From: VAZQ01 sp963771845
GTDB taxonomy: Bacteria > Pseudomonadota > Alphaproteobacteria > Rhizobiales > Xanthobacteraceae
NCBI GenBank assembly: GCA_963771845.1
Contig: CAVYVC010000016.1
Location: 1 to 64,000 of the forward strand
Reading direction: 5' to 3'
DNA length: 64,000 nt
Position 1 is the stretch's first letter; every line of letters begins with the position of its first letter. A program made the translations under genes and the position numbers. Below, one piece after another: positions 43,439 to 51,672 of this stretch. Under the pieces are notes generated by a model. The model saw only the letters and a program-made list of their open reading frames with translations. It had not been told where the DNA came from and did not search any database.

Positions 43439-46017
43439 TGAATACTGAGCGCTGAAGCGTGGAGTGCGTAAATGTCTCCGGAATTGGCGGCCATCGGCAA
43501 GCCGGCAAGCCAGACCGCGATATCCCGGGCGCTCAGCCAGTCAGGGTGGATCAGAACGTGGTGCTCACCGATGATGGCGTTGAAGCGATCATAGCCAAGT
43601 TCCGCACAACGCGAGATGGAGGCGAGCGCGACATCAGGTTGGATGGTCGTAAACTCGAACGAGAGTGCCGGAACAGGGTGCGTTAAGCCGGCAAGCACGT
43701 CGGCCTCCAGGCCCTCCACGTCAATCTTGACGAAGGCCGGCATGCCATGACGGACGATCAGTGCATCGAGCGTCGTGATTGGTACCACGATGGTTCTTGT
43801 CCATTTCTCCTGGCTCCAGCCGGGAATGTCGCTTGCGGCCTGCACGAAGCGGCGTGAAGCCGTTGCGACGGTGGGGTTGTCGATATTGAGCATGAGCTTG
43901 ATGGTCCCCGTCCGTGCACCGGCTGCCACGGGTTCGATCCTCACGGCAGGGTCGAAGCAATAAAGAAGTCTCAGCGTCTTCACCAACGCCGGCTGCGGCT
44001 CGACCGCCACCACGCGCGCGCCAAGGCGGCTGAACACAGCCACCCGATCCCCCACATGGGCGCCAATGTCGAAGACGAGATCGCCCGCTTGGGCGAAGCG
44101 GCCATAAAGCCGATGCATGGCGTCCCGGCGCTCACGATTAGCGTAGTAAAGGCGCAGTGACCGCACGACCCCGGGCAGTGCGCGCAATCCTTGCCCAGCA
44201 CTGCTGAAGCGCAGATGGCGAGCTTCGCCGTCGCGTCTTGACAATTGCCGCGCCAGCTCAATCGCGGGGTTGAGCCGCTCGAGTTCGGGTGGGGGCGCCG
44301 TCTCCTCCGGCAAACGATCGATGCCTGCGGCGATCAGGGCGCGGCCAAGCGCTGGAGAAGCCGTCGCAACCGCGAACGGGATCGAGAGCAGCGGTCCCGC
44401 GGCGATGAAGAACGCATATGGAACCGCGGACGGCGTAAAAATTGCGAGCAGGAGAACGGGTGCCAGTCCGAGCAATGTTTGCGGCCACAAATATCGCGCC
44501 GCGAGCGGCCACGGCACGACATGATCGTTGCGCGCCTGCGCGGACCAGTCCGTCGTGCGACCCAGGAGCAGTCGGACAAGAAATATTGTGTGGCTCGCCC
44601 ACATGATCGGTGTGAGCAGGAGCACAAAGACTACCGTGATGGCGAAACTCGTGCTGAACCGGATTGCTCCGCCGAACAGACGGCGCAGCTCGCGCCGCGC
44701 AAGCACGTCGATCACGGTCGCAATGTTGGGCGCAAACCACATCGCGAGCACGAGCAGAAGAAGCGCAATGCCTTCGTCCGCGCGCATGAAATCGGCCGGT
44801 GCCGGCGCTATCGCCGTCGCCACCGCTCCAAGGAGCAACAATGCGATCCAGGCCGGGGAGCCCAAGAACATGAGGATCGCGAGCGCGAGCTGATACCGGC
44901 TTACCGCGCGCAACCCTGGCACCAGCAGGAAATGCCAGTATTGCATATTGCCTTGGCACCAGCGCAGATCCCGGCGAATGAATTCCAAGAGCGTCGGCGG
45001 ATTTTGCTCGAAGCTTGCGCCTTCCTGCGCCAACACCCGCACCTCATAGCCTGCCTTGCGCATCAGGGCGGCTTCGATCTGGTCATGGCTCAGGACATGC
45101 CCTTTCACCAGTGCACCATGATCGAGCACAGGGAGCTGGCAGCACGCAATAAAGGGTGCAAGCCGCATGATTGCATTGTGCCCCCAATAGGGCCCGCAGT
45201 CCCCCTGCCACCACGCGCTGCCGATCGTGTAGGAGCGCATGCTTAGCCGCATGCCGAATTGAAATATGCGCGCAAACGGGCTTGTTGACGGCATTCCAAT
45301 CACGAGCGTTTGCACAATGCCGATGCGTGGATCCATCTGCATCATGCGCACAAGCTTGAGCAGGAGACCGACGCCCATCGCGCTGTCGGCATCAAGCATC
45401 ACCGCAAAATCGTGCAGCTTGCCCCAGCGTTCGCAGAACTCGCGGATGTTTCCGCCTTTGTAGCCGATATTGCTCGATCGACGGCGGTAGCGCAGTGGGA
45501 CGCGATCACGCCAGGTCTCGCTGAGAGCGGCAAATCGCAGCTCCTCCACACGGGCGATGTCGCGGTCGCTTGTGTCGCTGAGCACGTAGACATGAAAATG
45601 GCCGCCGAGCTGCGCGGCAGCGATGCCCTCCAGCATCGGTTCAAGCAGGCGCGCAACCCGTTCAGGTTGCTCATTGCGGATGCAGAGCAGAATGGCGGTC
45701 GAGGCGGTGATCGGCTCGTCACCCTGCACGCGACCCGCAATCGGAGTGACCGCTGCGACCGGATCGCGCGCAAAGCACATGATCAGGAATCCGATGGTGG
45801 CGTTCCAGAACCCGATCACGAACCACGGCAGCGTCACCGCGAACAAAATAGTGAGTACAAGATCGATTGCGCCGAAGCCGCCGGGGGAGAGGGCAACGAC
45901 CCCGAGCCAGAGAAAGCCCGCAATCGTTGAGCCGACAAGCAAGAAGAAAAGTGCCGGGCGCCAAGCGGGCAGCGCGGCGGGCACAGCAAGCTCGTCGCAA
46001 AGGGAGCGTTCGGACAT
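43435..46017 (-). CDS. OpgH-type glucosyltransferase fused to an FkbM-type methyltransferase
   Basis: An 860-residue protein. Residues 1-560 are an OpgH (MdoH)-type GT2 glucan synthase: two N-terminal helices, DxD-type MLDADSAMG (Asp209, Asp211), HVLSHDQIEAALMR (Asp311), the QxxRW-type RWCQGN (352-357) and at least four C-terminal helices. Residues about 640-860 are an FkbM-family methyltransferase with the SAM motif FDIGAHVGD and FVKIDVEGLEADVLAGL. The two are joined by a polar linker. OpgH alone is usually about 700-850 residues with a long N-terminal part, so this one has a short N-terminus. No opgG is adjacent. A product that is both glucosylated and O-methylated (periplasmic glucan) is inference. 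The ATG at 46017 lies 76 bp from the divergent dehydrogenase. Confidence 0.85.
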   Translation of the reverse strand: MSERSLCDELAVPAALPAWRPALFFLLVGSTIAGFLWLGVVALSPGGFGAIDLVLTILFAVTLPWFVIGFWNATIGFLIMCFARDPVAAVTPIAGRVQGDEPITASTAILLCIRNEQPERVARLLEPMLEGIAAAQLGGHFHVYVLSDTSDRDIARVEELRFAALSETWRDRVPLRYRRRSSNIGYKGGNIREFCERWGKLHDFAVMLDADSAMGVGLLLKLVRMMQMDPRIGIVQTLVIGMPSTSPFARIFQFGMRLSMRSYTIGSAWWQGDCGPYWGHNAIMRLAPFIACCQLPVLDHGALVKGHVLSHDQIEAALMRKAGYEVRVLAQEGASFEQNPPTLLEFIRRDLRWCQGNMQYWHFLLVPGLRAVSRYQLALAILMFLGSPAWIALLLLGAVATAIAPAPADFMRADEGIALLLLVLAMWFAPNIATVIDVLARRELRRLFGGAIRFSTSFAITVVFVLLLTPIMWASHTIFLVRLLLGRTTDWSAQARNDHVVPWPLAARYLWPQTLLGLAPVLLLAIFTPSAVPYAFFIAAGPLLSIPFAVATASPALGRALIAAGIDRLPEETAPPPELERLNPAIELARQLSRRDGEARHLRFSSAGQGLRALPGVVRSLRLYYANRERRDAMHRLYGRFAQAGDLVFDIGAHVGDRVAVFSRLGARVVAVEPQPALVKTLRLLYCFDPAVRIEPVAAGARTGTIKLMLNIDNPTVATASRRFVQAASDIPGWSQEKWTRTIVVPITTLDALIVRHGMPAFVKIDVEGLEADVLAGLTHPVPALSFEFTTIQPDVALASISRCAELGYDRFNAIIGEHHVLIHPDWLSARDIAVWLAGLPMAANSGDIYALHASALSIQ

Positions 46018-46093
46018 GGAAAAGCTTTTTAGGCGAGTTCTGCGGCAAATTAAGCATATAGCTGCCTGTCCTGAAATCGCATAGAAAAAATCG

Positions 46094-47068
46094 ATGCAGG
46101 CGACAGCGCTCTGGTACGTTAAGCCCGGCCACGCGGAGCTGCGCGAGGAGGAAATCGCGGCGCGCAAGGATCGCGAGGTTTCGGTACGCGCTTTGTTCGG
46201 AGCGATCAGCCGTGGGACCGAGCGCCTCGTTTACTGCGGCGGGGTGCCGGCAACGGAGTATGAGCGCATGCGTGGGCCCTACATGGCCGGGCAGTTTCCT
46301 TTTCCGGTCAAGTACGGCTATGCCATCGTCGGTCGTGTCGAAGCAGGGCCTGCCGATCTGCAAAACCGTCTTGTATTCGCTCTCCATCCCCATCAGACCC
46401 TATTCAATGTTCCCGCCGCGGCTGTGTTTCCTGTTCCGGAGGACGTCCCGGCGGAGCGGGCCGTGCTGGCCGCCAACATGGAAACGGCGCTTAACGCCGT
46501 ATGGGACGGCGCGCCGGGCCCGTCCGACCGCGTTGCCATTGTGGGCGGCGGAGTTGTCGGCCTACTCGTTGCTTATTTGTGTGGCCGCCTGCCGGGAGCA
46601 GAGGTGACCCTGGTCGATATCGTTCCCGCCCGCGCGGAGCTTGCGCGCGCGGTCGGTGCGCGCTTCGCAATGCCCAATGCTATGCCGCGCGATTGCGACC
46701 TCGTTTTCCATGCCAGCGGAAAAGGTGAGGGGCTTCGCCTCGCCCTCACGCTGGCCGGAGAGGAAGCGAGCATTATCGAGCTGAGCTGGTATGGCAGCGC
46801 CGATATCTCCGTGCCGCTGGGTGAAGCCTTTCACAGCCGCCGGCTGCGTCTCGTTTCAAGTCAGGTCGGTAAAGTCGCGCCCTCGCGGCGTCCGCGCTGG
46901 ACTCACGAGCGTCGCCTCGCCGCGGCACTTGCGCTCCTCAAGGATCCGGCGCTCGACGCGCTGCTCGCGTCACCCGTTTGCTTCACGCAGCTGCCCGCGA
47001 AGCTCGCTGCCGTTTTCGATCCCAACTCCGAGCTGGTCTGTCAGCCGATCCGTTATCCCCCACCCTGA
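46094..47068 (+). CDS. Medium-chain dehydrogenase-like protein (lacks zinc cysteines)
   Basis: A 324-residue medium-chain dehydrogenase/reductase. The GroES-like N-terminal half starts MQATALWYVKPGHAELREEEI. The Rossmann motif is VAIVGGGVVGLLVAYLCG. No structural-zinc cysteine cluster is seen, and the usual catalytic zinc ligands are not obvious, so the family label zinc alcohol dehydrogenase should be read loosely. It resembles the BchC-type subgroup in outline. It is the first plus-strand gene of the PTPS-GT-MTase cluster. After its stop lies a 117-bp gap with two 10-bp hairpins (47081-47140). Confidence 0.8.
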   Translation: MQATALWYVKPGHAELREEEIAARKDREVSVRALFGAISRGTERLVYCGGVPATEYERMRGPYMAGQFPFPVKYGYAIVGRVEAGPADLQNRLVFALHPHQTLFNVPAAAVFPVPEDVPAERAVLAANMETALNAVWDGAPGPSDRVAIVGGGVVGLLVAYLCGRLPGAEVTLVDIVPARAELARAVGARFAMPNAMPRDCDLVFHASGKGEGLRLALTLAGEEASIIELSWYGSADISVPLGEAFHSRRLRLVSSQVGKVAPSRRPRWTHERRLAAALALLKDPALDALLASPVCFTQLPAKLAAVFDPNSELVCQPIRYPPP

Positions 47069-47080
47069 CCCTCCCCCGAC

Positions 47081-47140
47081 GGAACCCGGGCCTGCCCGGG
47101 TTCCGCACTATATTGCGCAAGTCGGGCAAGCCCGACTTGC
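47081..47140. repeat. Two adjacent GGG-loop-CCC hairpins
   Basis: Two perfect 10-bp stems with 4-base loops: ggaacccggg/cccgggttcc with loop CCTG (47081-47104), and gcaagtcggg/cccgacttgc with loop CAAG (47117-47140). The second stem is similar to those in the 101-bp repeats (53882-53909). They could act as a terminator or as an RNA stability element between the dehydrogenase and the PTPS-like gene. Confidence 0.7.
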
Positions 47141-47185
47141 AGCGGGGGAGGGAAGGGAGGGGGAGATTGCTTAAGAGGAGCTCTC

Positions 47186-47588
47186 GTGTACGCGGTGGAA
47201 GTCTCCGACCAGATCATGATCGCGCACTCCTTTCGCGGCGAGATTCTTCGGTCCCGCTCAGAAGCTGCATGGCGCGACCTTCGTCATTCGGGTGGCGTTT
47301 CTGGCCGAGACCCTTGATGCAAACGGCGTTGTGGTCGATATCGCGGGCGCGCACGAGGTCCTCAAGGAGGTGCTGCAAGCGCTCAACTATCGCAATCTCG
47401 ATGACCTCGATGCGTTGCGGGGCGTCAACACCACGACGGAGTTCTTGACGCGGTACATCTTCGATGGGGTGGCGGATAAAGCGCGACGGGGGAGCCTTGG
47501 TCGCGACGGCCGCGAGCTCAAGGCGATCCGCGTTACCGTCGCCGAATCCCCCCTGGCGCGTGCCTGGTACGAGGCACCGCTGTGGTGA
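47186..47588 (+). pseudogene. PTPS-like (6-pyruvoyltetrahydropterin synthase family) protein, single-base frameshift
   Basis: A PTPS/QueD-fold protein of about 133 residues. The GTG start has AAGAGGAG upstream, and the first frame reads YAVEVSDQIMIAHSFRGEI with one zinc-type His. One extra base near 47241-47245 shifts the frame, which continues as PAQKLHGATFVIRVAFLAE, then NYRNLDDL and NTTTEFLTRYIF. In PTPS and QueD the catalytic Cys precedes the zinc pair HGH. Here there is no Cys in that segment, and HGH reads HGA, so canonical activity is unlikely even if the indel is an error. The stop overlaps the start of the glycosyltransferase. Confidence 0.78.
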
Positions 47589-48628
47589 AGGAGGTCGTGT
47601 TCGCCGTTCCAGGCGATCTTAAGACCCCCACCGGCGGATATGTCTACGACCGGCGCATCCTTGCGGAACTCGCGGCGCTCGGATGGCAGACACGCGTGCT
47701 TGATCTCGGCGACACGTTTCCTCACCCATCCAAGGCAACGCGTGCCGCCGCCGCCGAGCGGCTCGCCCGTTTGCCGCGCCACTTGCTCATTGTGATTGAT
47801 GGCCTGGCCTTTGGGGTTCTTCCCGAAACAGCGCAGATGCTCCGCGCGACTCATCTTCTCGTCGCGTTGGTGCACCACCCGCTTGCGGTGGAGGCAGGAC
47901 TAAGTGCCGCGGAGGCTTCCTCGTTCCGCGCGAGTGAACGAGGGGCGCTCGCCTGCGCGCGTCACGTGATCGCCACGAGTGCAGCGACCGCCCGCATGCT
48001 CGCCGCTGACTTCGCGGTGCCGCTCGAACGTCTCAGCATGGTGGAGCCGGGAACGGATCCGGCCGTGCGGCAGCCGCGGGAGCGCCCTGCCATGGTCCGT
48101 TTGCTCGCAGTCGGCTCGGTCATTCCGCGCAAGGGCTACGACGTGCTGGTCGCGGCGCTCGCAAAGGTCACGCATCTTCCCTGGCGTCTCGTCATTGTGG
48201 GCGATTGCAGCCGGTCTCCGGCCACGACCGCGCAGCTCAAGGCGGACATTGCACGGTTCGGTCTCTCGGACCGAGTAGCGCTCCGCGGAGCCGTGAGCGC
48301 AGATCAGCTCGCGCCGATCTATCAGGCTTCCGACCTGTTTGTGCTGCCGTCGCGCTTCGAAGGTTACGGTATGGCCTTTGCGGAAGCCATTGCTCACGGT
48401 CTTCCCGTTCTCGGCACGCAGGCGGGAGCGATTCCCGAAACTGTGCCGGTTGGCGCGGGCATTCTTGTGCCTCCGGATGAGGTAGACCCGCTTGCGCAAG
48501 CGTTGGCGGCCTTGCTGGAAGAGCCGCAACGCCTGGAAAAGCTCGCGGCAGGGGCACGCGCCGTGTTGTTTCCGAGTTGGCACGAGCAAGGTGCTCGCTT
48601 CGCCCGTGTGTTGGAAGCGGTTGGATGA
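47582..48628 (+). CDS. Glycosyltransferase family 4 protein
   Basis: A 348-residue GT-B glycosyltransferase. The N-terminal domain starts VVFAVPGDLKTPTGGYVYDRR, with the Gly-rich sugar-nucleotide loop. The C-terminal domain has RLLAVGSVIPRKGYDVLVAAL, then PSRFEGYGMAFAEAIAHGLPV, where the donor-binding glutamates of GT4 enzymes lie. The start is a GTG (47582 or 47585) that overlaps the PTPS-like stop. Its product ends in the ATGA overlap with the methyltransferase gene. It presumably glycosylates the metabolite made by this cluster, an inference from context. Confidence 0.9.
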   Translation: MVKEVVFAVPGDLKTPTGGYVYDRRILAELAALGWQTRVLDLGDTFPHPSKATRAAAAERLARLPRHLLIVIDGLAFGVLPETAQMLRATHLLVALVHHPLAVEAGLSAAEASSFRASERGALACARHVIATSAATARMLAADFAVPLERLSMVEPGTDPAVRQPRERPAMVRLLAVGSVIPRKGYDVLVAALAKVTHLPWRLVIVGDCSRSPATTAQLKADIARFGLSDRVALRGAVSADQLAPIYQASDLFVLPSRFEGYGMAFAEAIAHGLPVLGTQAGAIPETVPVGAGILVPPDEVDPLAQALAALLEEPQRLEKLAAGARAVLFPSWHEQGARFARVLEAVG

Positions 48629-49431
48629 GCGGCGGCTTTTCCGCCGAATGGCTGTCGGTGCGAGAGCCTTATGATGTTGCCGCGCGCAATGGCGCTGTGC
48701 TCAGCGCGGTTGCAAATGCCTTCGCCGGCCGAACTGCGATCACAGTTGTCGATCTTGCTTGCGGTACTGGTGCCACCTTGCGCGCCATTTCCGGACGCCT
48801 TCCGCCTCGGCAACATTGGCGGCTGGTCGATAACGACCTGGGCCTGCTTGCGCGGGCAGCGGCCCTGGGGAGGCCGCCGGATACGAATGTTCTCACCCGG
48901 CCCATTGATCTCGTCGGTGACCTCGAGCTCGCGCTCGAAGCACCGCTCGATCTGATCACTGCATCGGCCTTGCTCGATCTGGTGTCGTCCGAATGGCTCG
49001 ATCGTTTCGTGATCGAAGCGGCCGCGCGCCGGTTGCCGGTCTATGTCGCGCTCACGTTCGACGGGCGCATCAGTCTGGAGCCGAGCGAAGCGTTTGATCA
49101 CGATCTTGTGGCTGCCTTCAAGGCGCATCAGCGCAGCGACAAGGGTTTCGGACCTGCGCTTGGGCCGACTGCCGGCGAGCGTGCAGCGGACGGCTTTGCG
49201 CATTTCGGCTATGCCGTTGTTGAGGGCCGGTCGGATTGGATGCTCGAGCCCAAGGACGCCAAACTACAGGATGCCGTCTTCTGCGCCTGGGCCGAGCTGA
49301 ACACCTTGACGCTGCCACCCGATGTGATCGCGAAATGGCTCGCTTTGCGGCGCGCGCATCTCGCCGAGGGCCGGTCTCGGCTGGAAATCGGTCACGTGGA
49401 CATATTTGCCCGGCCGATGGGGAGGCGGTGA
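48625..49431 (+). CDS. Class I SAM-dependent methyltransferase
   Basis: A 268-residue methyltransferase. Motif I is VVDLACGTGATLRAI, and WRLVDNDLGLLARAA follows, where the acidic residue binds the SAM ribose. The mid-part ITASALLDLVSSEWLDRFV is typical of the fold. The start ATG at 48625 lies in the stop of the GT4 gene (ATGA). The substrate is unknown. It ends 33 bp before the convergent RibD-type gene. Confidence 0.85.
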   Translation: MSGGFSAEWLSVREPYDVAARNGAVLSAVANAFAGRTAITVVDLACGTGATLRAISGRLPPRQHWRLVDNDLGLLARAAALGRPPDTNVLTRPIDLVGDLELALEAPLDLITASALLDLVSSEWLDRFVIEAAARRLPVYVALTFDGRISLEPSEAFDHDLVAAFKAHQRSDKGFGPALGPTAGERAADGFAHFGYAVVEGRSDWMLEPKDAKLQDAVFCAWAELNTLTLPPDVIAKWLALRRAHLAEGRSRLEIGHVDIFARPMGRR

Positions 49432-49464
49432 CTGCTGAGGTCGCAATCGAGCAGTATATCGACG

Positions 49465-50280
49465 CTAGCGGTTGAGCTCATCCACGGCAAGACCGTTTGG
49501 GTCCTTCGCACTCGGGCAAAGCCTGTGCGCGTGCATGGGAACGCATAACGCGTCACGCGCGCGTTGGAGCGGCGGCAGCGTGAGACTTGAACGCCCGGCT
49601 CCCAAAATGATGGGGGCAACAAGAATATGCAGCCGGTCGAGGCACCGCGCAGCCAGGAATCGGGATACCGTGTCGGCGCCGCCTTCGATCAGAATGCGGT
49701 GAAAGCCCCGTTCTCGCAAAGCGCCAGCCATTGCGGTGGGGGAGAGCTGGCGGCCTTCGTCCGCAAGCGGCACGATCTCGACACCGGGCAAGACCGGTGT
49801 TTCCCCGCTGCGAGCGGTGATCACGATGCGGCGTATGCCGTCCTCCCGCAGGGCTCGAGCCGTCGAAGGCAACCGTCGTCGTGGATCAATGACGATGCGG
49901 GCTGGGTTTGCTCCCGCTACGCGGCGCACGGTCAATTGCGGATCATCAGCAATCGCCGTTCCGGCGCCAATAACGACTGCGTCAACCAGTGACCGCAGCC
50001 GGTGGAGATGATCGAGCCCGGCTTCGCCATTGATGTAGTGGGAGTCACCGCTCGGCGTGGCAATGCGTCCGTCGATGGATTGCCCGCATTGCCCGATCAA
50101 AACGAGGTCATCGACCGCACCTTTGCGCAACGGGCCAAACAGGTCTTCCCATGGCCGCGGCAACGCAGATTGCGTCTGACGAAATATTTCCGGTATCCCC
50201 GGCCAGGGGCTCCATTCGAACTGCTTTGCCGCTGCTTCTTCTCCAGCTGAAAGGCGTTGGGCCACCACGTCGAAGACCAA
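49465..50280 (-). CDS. Stand-alone RibD-type reductase (pyrimidine reductase domain)
   Basis: A 271-residue protein with the C-terminal reductase domain of RibD (dihydrofolate reductase-like fold). Seen are LIGQCGQSIDGRIATPSGDSHYI, VDAVVIGAGTAIADDPQLTVR, and the LIEGGADTVSRFL block. The deaminase domain is absent. It would use NADPH to reduce a ribosylaminopyrimidine or similar ring. The first 60 residues are unlike RibD. The start is a TTG at 50280 with GTG alternatives at 50268 and 50265. It is divergent from the GTP cyclohydrolase II gene, 169 bp apart. Confidence 0.82.
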   Translation of the reverse strand: MVFDVVAQRLSAGEEAAAKQFEWSPWPGIPEIFRQTQSALPRPWEDLFGPLRKGAVDDLVLIGQCGQSIDGRIATPSGDSHYINGEAGLDHLHRLRSLVDAVVIGAGTAIADDPQLTVRRVAGANPARIVIDPRRRLPSTARALREDGIRRIVITARSGETPVLPGVEIVPLADEGRQLSPTAMAGALRERGFHRILIEGGADTVSRFLAARCLDRLHILVAPIILGAGRSSLTLPPLQRARDALCVPMHAHRLCPSAKDPNGLAVDELNR

Positions 50281-50449
50281 TTATTGAGCCTGGCTTGCAA
50301 GTGTCATGATATTTCGCTGTAGCACGGCTGCAAACGCATGGCGTGAAAACCTTCCCGTATGGAAATAAAATGCGCTCGGCGGCGTTATTACAACTGGCGC
50401 CGTCGCGGTGTATCAGCCTATTGTCGCAGGCGCCGGTAAGCGGGGTGAC
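50281..50449. promoter_or_regulatory. Divergent promoter region between ribD-type and ribA-type genes
   Basis: A 169-bp divergent intergenic region that must hold promoters for both genes. I looked for the conserved GGGC-rich core of an FMN riboswitch and found no match. It is AT-richer than the coding regions near 50340-50400. Confidence 0.35.
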
Positions 50450-51580
50450 ATGACCGGGAGTGCGGAGTCGGACCTGCTCGGCAAAGCCGACCAGGTCGCA
50501 GTTGAGCGTGGACTTGCCGAGTTTGCGGCGGGCCGGCCTGTGATCCTTACATCGCCCAGCGAATCGGCGCTGGTCTTGCCCGTTGACGGGCTGACCGACG
50601 CGATCCTTGCGGGTTTTCGCCAATTCTGCGCTCCCGCTCGGCCTTATCTTCTGATCACCGCACGACGTGCCCGCGCGCTGGGGCTCGATGCTGCTGGTCC
50701 GACCGGCCTTGCCGTGGGGGAGCTTCACAGCGCGGCTTCGCTTTTGTCACTTGCTGCCGACCAAATTCCCCCACGGCATTTTGATCTTGTCGCGGCGGGC
50801 GAGACAGCGGGCGCTGCGATAGGGCTTGCCAAGCTTGCTCAGCTGTTGCCGGCTCTGCTGGTTGGACCGGAACCACCGACCGGCGCCCGCGCCGGCAATT
50901 TTGCCTTCATTCGCGTTACCGCGCAGGCAGTGCCGCTCTTCCGTCGTGCTGCCATGGATTCGCTTGTGATCGCAGCACAGACGAGTGTCCCCCTGAATGC
51001 CGGGTTCGGCGCCCGCTTTGTTGTGTTTCGAGACCGGCTCGGCGGTTCGCCCGTGGCGGTGATTGTCGGCAATCCGGATTTTTCCCAGCCGGTCGCGGTG
51101 CGACTGCACTCCGCCTGTCTCACCGGCGACGTGTTCGGCTCGCGCCGCTGTGATTGTGGCGATCAGCTGCACATGGCGTTGAAGCAGCTCCAGCAGCATG
51201 GCGGCGGAATCATTCTCTATCTTGAGCAGGAGGGACGCGGGCTCGGGATTGCGAACAAGATCCGCGCCTACGCGTTGCAAGAGGCTGGTCTCGACACGGT
51301 CGATGCCAATACTGTTCTGGGGTTTGAGGATGACGAGCGCGACTATGGCGTCGCCGTTCGCATGTTGCAGATGCTCGGCTGTACGCGCGTGCGGCTGTTG
51401 ACCAACAATCCGGCAAAGCTCGAAGGCGTTTCCGCGGCGGGCATCGACGTATCCGGGCGCGTCCCGCTGCAAGGTCCGGTGCATCCCGACAACCGGCGCT
51501 ATCTCGCTGCCAAGGCGATGCGCGCCGGGCACAAGCTCGATCACCTCATGGGCACGCTCGGGATAGGCGACACGGAATGA
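50450..51580 (+). CDS. GTP cyclohydrolase II (RibA type) with degenerate N-terminal domain
   Basis: A 376-residue protein. The C-terminal domain is GTP cyclohydrolase II, with the zinc motif C-x10-C-x-C at Cys223, Cys234 and Cys236 (CLTGDVFGSRRCDC) and YLEQEGRGLGIANKI. It opens GTP to 2,5-diamino-6-ribosylaminopyrimidinone phosphate, the entry to riboflavin and related pathways. The N-terminal 190 residues resemble a DHBP synthase only loosely and lack its known acidic catalytic pattern, so a bifunctional RibBA is unlikely. A GTG at 50408 is also possible. Its location beside a RibD reductase, PTPS-like, GT and methyltransferase genes suggests a dedicated, secondary pathway copy. Confidence 0.88.
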   Translation: MTGSAESDLLGKADQVAVERGLAEFAAGRPVILTSPSESALVLPVDGLTDAILAGFRQFCAPARPYLLITARRARALGLDAAGPTGLAVGELHSAASLLSLAADQIPPRHFDLVAAGETAGAAIGLAKLAQLLPALLVGPEPPTGARAGNFAFIRVTAQAVPLFRRAAMDSLVIAAQTSVPLNAGFGARFVVFRDRLGGSPVAVIVGNPDFSQPVAVRLHSACLTGDVFGSRRCDCGDQLHMALKQLQQHGGGIILYLEQEGRGLGIANKIRAYALQEAGLDTVDANTVLGFEDDERDYGVAVRMLQMLGCTRVRLLTNNPAKLEGVSAAGIDVSGRVPLQGPVHPDNRRYLAAKAMRAGHKLDHLMGTLGIGDTE

Positions 51581-51584
51581 AACG

Positions 51585-51672
51585 GTAGCCCGGATGATGC
51601 CGGCGCGCACGCCGGCGAAATCCGGGACTTGCGGCGCGGGTGCTCGCGCATCTCGCTTCGCTCATGCGGGCT
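51585..51672. repeat. REP-like element (GTAGCCCGG type)
   Basis: Runs from gtagcccggatgatgccggc to cgcttcgctcatgcgggct, just after the GTP cyclohydrolase II gene and overlapping the last codons of the convergent membrane protein gene. The two ends are imperfectly complementary. Related copies are listed at 9137, 24797 and 63822. Confidence 0.65.

Noticed and set aside
44245..45246. Plus-strand ORF of 333 codons
   Set aside because: It is antisense to the OpgH-FkbM gene and very rich in Arg and charged residues without motifs.
50281..50449. Possible FMN riboswitch upstream of the GTP cyclohydrolase II gene
   Set aside because: No match to the conserved core of the FMN riboswitch was visible in this short region.
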